Positions 1 through 8,367 of a stretch of 64,000 nucleotides of DNA are shown here, in pieces. Position numbers and translations under genes: made by a program. The DNA lies in NCBI RefSeq assembly GCF_013166655.1, contig NZ_JABKCA010000012.1, forward strand, positions 1 through 64,000, written 5' to 3'. The stretch comes from Lentimicrobium sp. L6. Its GTDB lineage: Bacteria; Bacteroidota; Bacteroidia; Bacteroidales; UBA12170. Every line of letters begins with the position of its first letter. Position 1 is the stretch's first letter. The notes under the pieces were generated by a model. That model ran no database searches and was not told the origin of the DNA. It saw nothing but the letters and a program-made list of their open reading frames with translations.

Positions 1-104
1 ACCCAGTACCCAGTACCCAGTACCCAGTACCCAGTACCCAGTACCCAGTACCCAGCACCCAGCACCCAGCACCCAGTACCCAGTACCCAGTACCCAGCAC
101 CCAG
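1..104. repeat. heptanucleotide tandem repeat (ACCCAGT/ACCCAGC)
   Basis: Fourteen head-to-tail copies of a 7-base unit, alternating in blocks between ACCCAGT and ACCCAGC, plus a partial fifteenth. The array is cut by the left window edge, so its true length is unknown. It lies just upstream of the rlmD promoter and has no spacers, so it is not a CRISPR array. It resembles the short tandemly repeated repetitive heptamers known from cyanobacteria. Confidence 0.95.
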
Positions 105-136
105 AAACCAAGTATTTAAGCAATAATAAATTTCTA

Positions 137-166
137 TTGTAATCAGTTCATTTCTTACTATTTTTG
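137..166 (+). promoter_or_regulatory. Bacteroidota-type promoter for rlmD
   Basis: A TTG at 137-139 and TATTTTTG at 159-166 are separated by 19 bases. This matches the Bacteroidota primary sigma pattern (TTTG, 19-21 bases, TAnnTTTG). The start codon follows about 20 bases downstream. Inferred from sequence only. Confidence 0.5.
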
Positions 167-185
167 CGGCTTATTAAAATATACT

Positions 186-1604
186 ATGGGAAGAAGAGGA
201 AGAAGACGTCCGAATCCACAATTCGAGAATGTGGAGATATTGAAATTAGCAGCTGAAGGAAAATCATTGGCGAAAGTTGATGATAAAGCGCTTTTTGTAC
301 CATTTACAGTGCCCGGCGATGTGGTTGATGTACAAGTCACCAAGAACCGTAAAGCTTATATGGAAGGCAAAGCCATTCGATTCGAAAAGAAATCGGATAT
401 GCGAGTAGAGCCCAAGTGTGAGCATTTTGGAACCTGTGGAGGTTGTAAATGGCAAATGATTTCCTATGAGGAACAATTGAAATTAAAGCAACAGCAAGTA
501 CAAGATAATTTAGAGCGTTTAGGCGATTTCGATATGCCAGAAATGGAAGCCATTTTACCTAGTGAAAAGCAATACTTCTATCGCAATAAGATGGAATTTA
601 CTTTTTCCAATCGTATATGGCTCACCGAAGATTATTCCAAGGAAATGGATTTTTCTGAAATGAATATGAATGGAATCGGTTTTCACATGCCAGGTATGTT
701 TGATAGAATCTTAGATTTAAAAAACTGTTACCTACAAGAGGAGCCTAGTAATGAAATCCGTCTGAGCGTCAGGAAATATGCGCTGGAAAATAAAATTGGC
801 CACTACCATCAAAGAGATCAAAAAGGATATTTAAGGAATTTATATGTGCGTACTTCGAGTACTGGTGACCTGATGGTGATTTTAGTGGTAGGAGAGGACG
901 AGCCAGAGATTCTAAAGGGAATTTTAACTCATATTGCAGATAGCTTTCCACAGATTACTTCGTTGATGTATGTGATCAATCAAAAGATGAATACCATCAT
1001 TACCGATTTAACTATCCAGCTTTTCAAAGGCAATCCTTACTATATGGAAGAGATGGAGGGTGTGAAGTTTAAGGTAGGCCCCGTTTCATTTTATCAAACC
1101 AATAGCGAACAAGCCTATGAGATGTATAAAGTAGCACGAGATTATGCTGGTTTAACTGGAGAAGAACTGGTTTATGACCTTTATACCGGAACCGGAACCA
1201 TTGCTAATTTTGTGGCTAAAAATGCTAAGAAAGTAGTGGGAGTGGAGTATGTTCCAGAAGCCATTGCTGATGCCAAAGTCAATTCAGAAATCAACGGAAT
1301 TGAGAATACGGTATTCTATGCAGGTGATATGGCTGAGGTTTTAGATAGAGACTTTATTGAAGCTAATGGAAAGCCAGATGTGGTTATTACTGACCCACCA
1401 AGAGCTGGAATGCACGAAAAAGTGGTGATGCAATTGCTAAAAACAGCACCTCAGAAAATCGTGTATATCAGCTGTAATCCAGCTACTCAAGCACGCGATA
1501 TTACTTTAATGAAAAACAAATATAAAGTCGTGAAAGTTCAACCCATCGATATGTTCCCACAAACTCATCATGTGGAGAATATTGTATTGCTAGAGCTGAT
1601 TTAG
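186..1604 (+). CDS. rlmD: 23S rRNA (uracil-C5)-methyltransferase RlmD/RumA type
   Basis: SAM-dependent enzyme of the TrmA/RlmC/RlmD family that methylates C5 of a uridine in 23S rRNA (U1939 in the E. coli RlmD numbering). A TRAM-like RNA-binding region covers about residues 15-68. Cys78, Cys84, Cys87 (CGGC motif) and Cys181 are candidate ligands for the family's [4Fe-4S] cluster. The SAM-binding motif DLYTGTGTIA lies near residue 330, and the SCNP motif supplies the nucleophile Cys430. Length 472 aa is normal. The start is the only ATG just after a good promoter, with no Shine-Dalgarno, as usual in this phylum. It is monocistronic and ends in a strong terminator. Assignment to RlmD rather than RlmC/RlmCD cannot be settled from motifs alone. 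Confidence 0.9.
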   Translation: MGRRGRRRPNPQFENVEILKLAAEGKSLAKVDDKALFVPFTVPGDVVDVQVTKNRKAYMEGKAIRFEKKSDMRVEPKCEHFGTCGGCKWQMISYEEQLKLKQQQVQDNLERLGDFDMPEMEAILPSEKQYFYRNKMEFTFSNRIWLTEDYSKEMDFSEMNMNGIGFHMPGMFDRILDLKNCYLQEEPSNEIRLSVRKYALENKIGHYHQRDQKGYLRNLYVRTSSTGDLMVILVVGEDEPEILKGILTHIADSFPQITSLMYVINQKMNTIITDLTIQLFKGNPYYMEEMEGVKFKVGPVSFYQTNSEQAYEMYKVARDYAGLTGEELVYDLYTGTGTIANFVAKNAKKVVGVEYVPEAIADAKVNSEINGIENTVFYAGDMAEVLDRDFIEANGKPDVVITDPPRAGMHEKVVMQLLKTAPQKIVYISCNPATQARDITLMKNKYKVVKVQPIDMFPQTHHVENIVLLELI

Positions 1605-1621
1605 GACTCAATTAAATAAAG

Positions 1622-1662
1622 AAAAAGCTTGTGAAACTATTTGTTTTCCAAGCTTTTTTTTG
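1622..1662 (+). terminator. rho-independent terminator after rlmD
   Basis: Perfect 10-bp arms AAAAAGCTTG (1622-1631) and CAAGCTTTTT (1649-1658), with further partial pairing inside and a T-run directly after, 18 bases past the rlmD stop codon. Confidence 0.85.
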
Positions 1663-1796
1663 TTTCTGTTTTTTTACTAATAGTTAAAATACCAGTATAA
1701 CTGAGAATTAATTTCGAGATAATTAGAATTTCAGCCTCCTCAAGCCGGCTAGAAGTTTTGGTTTCTCACCCTTTTCAAACTACCTAGAAAATCTAA

Positions 1797-2252
1797 CTAT
1801 GATGAGGTTTGTAAATCCTTTTTAAGATAAATCATATCAACAAGTTGAATGCCATCCTCAAAAATGGGAAGTTCGTAATTATCCGTAAAGAAATTCTTTA
1901 TTCTATGTGAGATTTTAAAACCAGAGCCTTGGTAAAACGACATGATGGCAGGAGTTTCTCCAGTTCCAACAAGCATTGTTTTATAGTCTTTCTTGTAGTA
2001 ATCACAAATGAAGTTTATCATTGCTTTACCGTATCCATTGCCTTGATATTTCTCGTAAGTAGCTATGTTTTTTAGTTCACAGTTTTTCTTATCAATTGGG
2101 ACCACCACGCAAACACTTTTCAAATCATCCTCATATAAAGCAAATAAGTCACCATTAGGTAAATACTTGTCTATCATATTTTCCTGCTCGTCTGCCAATA
2201 GTAATAGGTCAAGGAACTGTTTCTTATTATCTTTGATTCTTTCTATTTTCAT
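1797..2252 (-). CDS. GNAT family N-acetyltransferase
   Basis: Small (151 aa) acetyltransferase of the GNAT fold. The acetyl-CoA pyrophosphate-binding motif A appears as [13 protein letters not shown] around residue 70, preceded by a beta-strand with [10 protein letters not shown], and a C-terminal GSGF segment is typical of the fold. The substrate cannot be deduced. It is cytoplasmic, with no signal peptide. It starts at an ATG and is convergent with rlmD. The next gene (2288-2626) lies 36 bases upstream on the same strand, so the two may be cotranscribed, but they have no obvious functional link. Confidence 0.85.
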   Translation of the reverse strand: MKIERIKDNKKQFLDLLLLADEQENMIDKYLPNGDLFALYEDDLKSVCVVVPIDKKNCELKNIATYEKYQGNGYGKAMINFICDYYKKDYKTMLVGTGETPAIMSFYQGSGFKISHRIKNFFTDNYELPIFEDGIQLVDMIYLKKDLQTSS

Positions 2253-2287
2253 TGGATTTGTGGTTTTTAATTATGTATCCGAATGGA

Positions 2288-2626
2288 CTAATCCCAAGCA
2301 GGGTTTGTAAATTCTGGGTCACTGTACCAATCATACTTAATCTCATTTTTCTTAAAAAGCAGACTTATCTTTTCGACAATTGCAAATATTTCTATTGGTG
2401 TAGGGAATACAGTTGCAAATTTAGCCTTTTTAATTTCAGAGTCAGCTAAAAATGACTCAAGTTTTTTTAGGTTCGTCTTCTCCTTATTAAGAAATACTTT
2501 GCCTTCCTTATTAACATACACTTCAATAGAAGTTGAATCAGACTTATCTAATGGTATTTGATTTTGCCCAAAACATATGCAGGCAAATATAGGTAAGATT
2601 ATAAATGTTATAAGTAGTGTTTTCAT
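2288..2626 (-). CDS. small secreted protein, possibly ExbD/TolR-like periplasmic domain
   Basis: A 112-aa protein with an N-terminal hydrophobic signal-like segment (about residues 1-20). The remainder reads like the soluble part of ExbD/TolR proteins: a strand IEVYVNKEGKVFLN, a helix of about 15 residues, a strand, then PIEIFAIVEKISLLFKKNEI. In ExbD the first helix is a membrane anchor carrying an essential Asp, and that Asp is not seen here, so this would be a domain homologue rather than a functional motor subunit. The family assignment is my inference from the strand/helix pattern. No exbB or tonB is nearby. Confidence 0.5.
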   Translation of the reverse strand: MKTLLITFIILPIFACICFGQNQIPLDKSDSTSIEVYVNKEGKVFLNKEKTNLKKLESFLADSEIKKAKFATVFPTPIEIFAIVEKISLLFKKNEIKYDWYSDPEFTNPAWD

Positions 2627-2682
2627 GTTTCTCAGTTTAGCTTAGTATTTCTAGTATTCAATAGTTTTTACAAAAAACAGAG

Positions 2683-3462
2683 CTATTCTTTATTGATTTT
2701 TTCACTAGCGAATTTATTATCGTATTTATCATATATATTCAAGATGTAAATACCTTTATTAAATGCAGAGATATCAATATGATGACAGTCTGAGTTTATT
2801 CTACCGCTAACTTCCAATTGCCCTTTTAAATTGTATATTCTATATTTGGCATTTTCAATTCGATTAATGGCAAGTTGGATAGTTAAGATTTTACCTGTAG
2901 GATTTGGAAATACCATTAATTGAGGGCTAGATTCCTGTTGTTGAATCTTTACACTAGGTCCTTCTTCTGGACAGTCAATAATAGTAAAGTTTAATTGACC
3001 TGAATTATCAAGTACACCTCTCCAGCAATTACCATCTGGTGATTTCATTATAATTCCTTTCTCAATCTCACTAATAAATATATCACCTTTTGCAATTTCT
3101 AATCTTGTTCTTGGATGTCTTGTTGCAATACCAATATTACCATCACCTTGAATAAGTAATCCATTGTCTGTTACTTGGCCTGTATTGAAATTCTCACGAC
3201 CTTCAATCCATAAAGATTTATCATCATTAAAAGTGATACTACTTCCACTTGTACCTGCTCCAAATCGCAAGAAATTCCCATCATTGGTTTCCGTTACGAT
3301 TCGTGGTAGGGGCTTTTTTATATGAATATCAGCTTCAGGAGTATTGGTGCCAATTCCAAGATTCCCCTGATATATATAAACACCATCACTTAAAGTATCT
3401 ATTTGACTATAAGAAAGAATGTTTGTTAAAATAAATAAAATAGAGAATAATTGCTTTTTCAT
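2683..3462 (-). CDS. T9SS type A sorting domain protein with tail-fibre-like repeats
   Basis: A 259-aa exported protein. Residues 1-19 form a signal peptide ending in SYS. Two copies of a GIG-x-NTP/RHP-x-x-x-L-x-I pattern (near NLGIGTNTPEADIHI and NIGIATRHPRTRLEI) are the motif common in phage tail-fibre and Bacteroidota surface proteins. The last ~80 residues are a type A T9SS sorting domain (VFPNPTGKILTIQL, then YNLKGQLEVSG, then GIYILNI), which directs export through the outer membrane and surface attachment. The function is unknown, probably a surface structural protein. The region upstream (3463-4543) is non-coding and repeat-rich. Confidence 0.8.
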   Translation of the reverse strand: MKKQLFSILFILTNILSYSQIDTLSDGVYIYQGNLGIGTNTPEADIHIKKPLPRIVTETNDGNFLRFGAGTSGSSITFNDDKSLWIEGRENFNTGQVTDNGLLIQGDGNIGIATRHPRTRLEIAKGDIFISEIEKGIIMKSPDGNCWRGVLDNSGQLNFTIIDCPEEGPSVKIQQQESSPQLMVFPNPTGKILTIQLAINRIENAKYRIYNLKGQLEVSGRINSDCHHIDISAFNKGIYILNIYDKYDNKFASEKINKE

Positions 3463-4543
3463 GATTTAATTATTTAGGGTTTTAATAATCTGCTTGTTTT
3501 GGTCTTGTTTATGAACAATTGAAGATTAATAATTGTTTGTGTTTCTGTTTTATTTGAGAAGTGCTAATATAATTAAAAAAACATATGTCATTATTAGGTT
3601 TAGTGAACAATAATTGTTTTAATGAGAAATTAATATGCAATAGTCTTTCAAAAGAGAAAATAGTTAAGGCTGCCTTTATAAGATAAGAGGTAATGGTTGG
3701 CAGTGAATATTGTTTTCATGCAAGCTACTCTGGACAACCTAAACTATAGTTTGTTTCATGAGGCTGTTCAAAAAGCAAGGCTTTCGTAATTGCCACAAAG
3801 GGTTTTAAAGATGTCAATTAATCATCCGTGTAATCAGCGTTATCCGCGGATTTCTTTTTTTAAGTCTAATTCTCGGTGATTCTCATCCAAGTAATTCGCG
3901 AAAATTCGCGGACCAATTGTTTTTTTGCCTCTTATCTATTTACTTTTTTGAGAACCTCTGAGTCTTCTCTGTGGAACTCTGTGTAATAACTTAACCACAA
4001 AGGAAATCAAAGGTTTTTACAAAGTGCCACTAAGGGTTTTGAGCATGATTTAATCATCCGTGTCATCAGCGTAAATCCGTGGACTAAATATTTCTTAATT
4101 GGTAATTATTCTAATTTTGATGAACCCGCTTGTAAAAGCTATACCACGAAGAATCACAAAGGTTTTCACGAATTGCCACCAAGGGTTTTTAGCATGATTA
4201 ATCATCCGTGTAATCAGCGAAAATTAGCGGACCTCTTGTTCTAATTAATTAGCGTAATTCGCGGACCTCTTTTTTTAAATCATTAATCAGCGTTAATTAG
4301 CGTTCCTCTTGTCTAATCTAATTAGCGAAAATTAGCGGACCTCTTTGTGAACCTCTGTGTAATAGCTTTACCACAAAGGAACCCAAAGGTATTCACAAAG
4401 TGCCACTAAGGGTTTTGAGCATGATTTAATCATCCGTGTCATCAGCGAAAATTAGCGTTCCTCTTGTCCTAATCTAATCAGCGAAAATTCGCGGACCTCT
4501 CTTTTCAAGCCTAATTAGCATAAGATTCGCGGACCTCTTAAGA
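3463..4543. repeat. gene-free region with interspersed degenerate repeats
   Basis: From about 3770 to 4540 two repeat modules alternate. Module A (three clearest copies near 3994-4072, 4140-4220 and 4369-4446) has the order ACCACAAAGG, CACAAAGTGCCACTAAGGG, GCATGATTTAATCATCCGTG, TCATCAGCG. Module B (about eight copies) is a 20-25 base unit around AATTAGCGGACCTCTT with variants AATTCGCGGACC and AATTAGCGTTCC. No open frame is credible here. Positions 3463-3770 are A+T-rich with no recognisable feature. A related module lies at 58178-58290. Confidence 0.85.
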
Positions 4544-7492
4544 TTACTTCAATACAATCTCATCAGCAAACATCCAAGTATCCCCACCAGCACCCAAATG
4601 CCATGCTGGACAAGGACCTGCATTCTCTGCCACAATCTTTACATATTTCACGCGCTTCGACTTCATCTTAACCCTAAAATCATGAGTGATAGGAGACTTT
4701 TTCATATCGATATCATTATCTAAACTACCCACCAATTTCCAGTTCTCTTTATCATTAGAAATATAAAAACTCACCTTCTTTGGGAGGAAAATCCAAGAAC
4801 CTTGATCCTGAATAAAGGTCATGGTGAGCTCACTGAGTCTTTTCTTTTTGGCAAAGGTCACGATGGCTTCTACAGGAGTATTATAGAATCCTTGCCAGGT
4901 TCCGGTTTTAAAATTATGATTTCCTCTGATATTGTCTATTAGGGCCAAATCGCCTCCTGCTGCATATAATGGACTATAGGCATAGGTGAGTTCTAAACTC
5001 TTACTGGCATCTATTTTATAGAATTTACTTTCTATACTGGCGCTTTCTCCCCATTTGGGATGAATAGACTTTATTTTAAAGGAAGTTGACCTATTAATAA
5101 GGAGTAGCTTGGTATAGAGCTTAGATTGCGCTGTTGGCTCACTGCCATCTGTGGTATAATAGGTTTTGGCATCCGCAACAGGATTCACCATTTCTATTTT
5201 CAAGTCGTCTTTAAAAGTCTGAGTCTCGCTGATGATGGTCGGAGGAGGGCATATCAATAAATCTGTGATTTCCATTTGAGGTCTGCTGCTCTCGTCTTGC
5301 CCGTAGGTCTCATTGGCTGCTGCGCCCATATTGAAGTTTAAGATTCCTCCATTGGCTATTTCTTCATGAGTGATATAGCTGCGTAGGAGAGGAGACGAGT
5401 TCATATTGGTAGATTGCACATAAATATTTTGCTTACTATAATTCTCCACCTTTATTTCAAACATAGTCCCATTGTCGAGTCTTAATTTCACCGATTCAAA
5501 AATAGGTGTACCTATTATATAGTCATTGCTTCCTGGTGTAACAGGATAGAAGCCCATAGAGCTTAAAACATACCATGCCGACATCTGACCACAATCTTCA
5601 TTACCACTCAAACCATCGGGTTGATCGTGATATAATTCGTTCATGATTTGTGATAATACCTTTTGGGCTTTCCAAGGCTCTCCCGCAAAATTATATAAGT
5701 ATGCCATGTGATGGCTGGGTTCGTTTCCGTGTGCATATTGTCCAATTAAACCTGTAATATCCGATTGGTGACGACCACTTAATTTCATTTCGGTGTTGAA
5801 TAACTCGTCCAGTTTCTTACTGAAGTTTTTATCGCCACCATGAAGATCTATCAATCCATTCACATCCTGTGGAACAAACATACTATACTGCCAGCTATTG
5901 GCTTCGGTGAAATGGAAGTTTACTTCTGTTGGACTAAAAGGCTTTTGCCATTGCCCGTTTATTTTGGCGCGCATAAAACCAGTAGAAGCATCATACAAGT
6001 TCTTATAATATTGAGCTCTAACTATAAACTCCTCATAAATATCGTTTCTTCCTAAATCCTTTGCCATCATGGCGATACACCAATCATCGTAAGCGTATTC
6101 TAGGGTTTTAGAAACCGATTCACCTTCTTCGTCCGCTTTGATGTATCCATATTCTTGATAAGAATCCAATCCAAATATATTTTCCCTAGCCCCTTTTATC
6201 ATGGCATCAAGAGCCTGATTGGCATCAAAATCACCAATTCCTTTGGCATAAGCATCATAGATCACCGGAACAGCATGATAGCCAATCATACAATTGGTTT
6301 CGCAAGCAGCTAATTCCCAGACAGGAAGCAAGCCATCCGCTTCATACATCAAGAGCATGCTCTTAATCATGTCGTTAACTCTTTCAGGATGCAAAAGCGT
6401 TAATAGGGGATGTTCGCCACGGAAAGTATCCCAAAGAGAAAATACAGTGTAAACAGTGTGATCTGCTGTGTGTACCTTTAAATCGTGACCTCTATATTGG
6501 CCATCCACATCCGACCAAGTATTGGGAGCTATTAAGGCATGATAAAGTGCCGTATAAAAGATAGTTTCGTCTTTTTCTTCCCCTTTTACTTCAATTCTGG
6601 CCAGTTCTTTTTCCCATTCTTTTTGAGATTCCTTCAAGGTTTTATTGAAGTCCCAATGAGGAATTTCGGCTGCTAGATTCTTTTTGGCTCCTTCTACACT
6701 AACAGCAGATAAGGCTACTTTAGCCAAGATTATTTCGCCATCCTCCGTATCAAAGTCGAACCACGCTTGAATGTCTTTTCCTTGGGCTTTTTTTAATCCT
6801 TTATTGATTTCTCCTTCTAGCTGAATGCCAAAATCTTTAAAGTCTTTATCGAATTCAATCACAAAATAACAATACTGATCATTGGCCCATGAAGCCGATC
6901 TTCTTAATCCAGAAATGGTATGATTGTCTTCTATATTAATAATGAGTTCGTGAATCTTTTCCGTTCTAACAGCTTCTTTTAAATCTAAAATAACATGAGA
7001 GGATTCTGATTTTGGAAAGGTGTATTGGTGGAAACCAGCACGACGAGTGGCGGTGAGTTGCACGTCTATCTGATAATCATCGAGCAAGACCTGATAAAAT
7101 GCGGGCGCTGCTTTTTCATTATCATGAGAGAATTTAGAAATATAACCCTCCTCCGTATTTTCTTTAGTTCCAGGGCGTAGTTTTAAATCACCAACTGTAG
7201 GCATCAATCTGATATCGCCATAATCACCAACACCAGTTCCGCTCAAGTGGGTATGAGAGAATCCTAGTATTTGAGAATCAGAATAGTGATAGCCAGAGCA
7301 GCCATCCCAATCATCAATTCGGGTATCGGGGCTCAATTGCACCATACCAAAAGGAGTAGTAGCACCTGGGTAGGTGTGGCCATGGCCTCCAGTTCCAATA
7401 AATGGATCTACCTTATTTATCAGCGGATTATTGTTGGAACAGCCCAGCAAGAATAAACCAAGAATACCGAATAAGAAAATTTTAGTTCTCAT
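4544..7492 (-). CDS. GH92 alpha-1,2-mannosidase lipoprotein with CHB_HEX-like and discoidin-like C-terminus
   Basis: Calcium-dependent exo-alpha-mannosidase of glycoside hydrolase family 92, removing terminal mannose from N-glycans or mannan. The lipobox LLGC places the lipidated Cys at residue 18, so it is anchored to a membrane or the surface. The GH92 N-domain signature VDPFIGTGGHGHTYPGAT follows directly. The catalytic domain runs to about residue 720, with Glu530 in FTEANSWQY as the likely acid and Asp633 in GNEDCGQMSAWY in the base region. After it come a chitobiase/hexosaminidase C-terminal type segment (YYTTDGSEPT, near 775) and a final ~120-residue discoidin-like sugar-binding domain ending HLGAGGDTWMFADEIVLK. 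At 982 aa it is longer than the ~750-aa core family because of these additions. It is monocistronic, with no SusCD pair beside it. Confidence 0.93.
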   Translation of the reverse strand: MRTKIFLFGILGLFLLGCSNNNPLINKVDPFIGTGGHGHTYPGATTPFGMVQLSPDTRIDDWDGCSGYHYSDSQILGFSHTHLSGTGVGDYGDIRLMPTVGDLKLRPGTKENTEEGYISKFSHDNEKAAPAFYQVLLDDYQIDVQLTATRRAGFHQYTFPKSESSHVILDLKEAVRTEKIHELIINIEDNHTISGLRRSASWANDQYCYFVIEFDKDFKDFGIQLEGEINKGLKKAQGKDIQAWFDFDTEDGEIILAKVALSAVSVEGAKKNLAAEIPHWDFNKTLKESQKEWEKELARIEVKGEEKDETIFYTALYHALIAPNTWSDVDGQYRGHDLKVHTADHTVYTVFSLWDTFRGEHPLLTLLHPERVNDMIKSMLLMYEADGLLPVWELAACETNCMIGYHAVPVIYDAYAKGIGDFDANQALDAMIKGARENIFGLDSYQEYGYIKADEEGESVSKTLEYAYDDWCIAMMAKDLGRNDIYEEFIVRAQYYKNLYDASTGFMRAKINGQWQKPFSPTEVNFHFTEANSWQYSMFVPQDVNGLIDLHGGDKNFSKKLDELFNTEMKLSGRHQSDITGLIGQYAHGNEPSHHMAYLYNFAGEPWKAQKVLSQIMNELYHDQPDGLSGNEDCGQMSAWYVLSSMGFYPVTPGSNDYIIGTPIFESVKLRLDNGTMFEIKVENYSKQNIYVQSTNMNSSPLLRSYITHEEIANGGILNFNMGAAANETYGQDESSRPQMEITDLLICPPPTIISETQTFKDDLKIEMVNPVADAKTYYTTDGSEPTAQSKLYTKLLLINRSTSFKIKSIHPKWGESASIESKFYKIDASKSLELTYAYSPLYAAGGDLALIDNIRGNHNFKTGTWQGFYNTPVEAIVTFAKKKRLSELTMTFIQDQGSWIFLPKKVSFYISNDKENWKLVGSLDNDIDMKKSPITHDFRVKMKSKRVKYVKIVAENAGPCPAWHLGAGGDTWMFADEIVLK

Positions 7493-7892
7493 AATATGTC
7501 TACTGTGTTTTAATGATAATGGTCCAATTCTATGTTCTATCCTAGTCCTAATGTATGTGTTCAGAATGATAATTTAATTTATCCAGTTGATGAATACACT
7601 GTTCAAGTTCCCTTCTAATTGGCTTATTTAAATTTAGGCTCAAATATATGTTTTTTTCGTTTTCATTTGTATAATATTGCCCTATCAAAAAATAAATATA
7701 AGTGGGTTTAATATCGATTGTTGCTGATGTGTTTTAGGGACTGTTAATTCTTTATATAGAAAGGGAAATTTAGGTTCTAAACAAAATATAGGGTAAGGTT
7801 GAAAAAAAGCTTCTAAGAAACAGAAACTAAAGATAAATCAAAGAGCCAGCTTATATAGGCATTCACAATTCACAAACCCGTAAGAACCTTTC
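7493..7892. other. intergenic gap, nothing clear
   Basis: About 400 bases of A+T-rich sequence upstream of the mannosidase and downstream of the TerB-like gene. I see no gene, strong hairpin or repeat family member. It must contain the promoter for the minus-strand mannosidase, but no box stands out. Confidence 0.5.
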
Positions 7893-8282
7893 TCACTCAA
7901 AGGCCTCTTTTAATTTGATAATCACCTGTTTCTCCTCAGTCACAATACCACCATAGGCTTGGGCTACTTTTAAAACGGAGTTTAAGCAGAAATCCTTTAT
8001 CCAATCAGGGAATAATTTCTTGTTTTCTAGGTAATAAGCAAGGAATTTATCCAGTGCGATATCTGCAGGTATTTCAGCATGATAGCTATTTAGAAAACCG
8101 CTATCAGCGAGTAATTCATTAAAATGTAGAACTTCGTCATTTGGCACATCAGCTATGTTTTTAAGTTCATTTCTGGTAATTTTATGAAACTCTTCTATTT
8201 CTTCCATTTGAACGGTAGAATCGGAGATGGCGATTGCGTAAAGCAGGTTGCCAAAGGCAAGGTAAAAACTATTGGGTAGCAT
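7893..8282 (-). CDS. hypothetical helical protein, TerB-like
   Basis: A 129-aa all-helical cytoplasmic protein without signal peptide or membrane segment. The N-terminal pattern FGNLLYAIAISDSTVQMEEIEEFHKI resembles the acidic helices of TerB/DjlA-type domains, which in other proteins bind metal or act as scaffolds. The similarity is weak and the assignment is inference. It is transcribed divergently from the histidine kinase at 8368 with an 85-base gap, so the two may share a control region. No other ter genes are present. Confidence 0.6.
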   Translation of the reverse strand: MLPNSFYLAFGNLLYAIAISDSTVQMEEIEEFHKITRNELKNIADVPNDEVLHFNELLADSGFLNSYHAEIPADIALDKFLAYYLENKKLFPDWIKDFCLNSVLKVAQAYGGIVTEEKQVIIKLKEAFE

Positions 8283-8367
8283 AGGTAAATTGTTTATAAG
8301 TTGGTTAGTGCTAATATACTAAATTCTTTTTTAGTATTCAATAATTTCGTTATTTTGAAGAATCGAA

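Noticed and set aside
1-104. possible CRISPR array
   Set aside because: Units are 7 bases, directly adjacent, with no spacers and no cas genes in the window.
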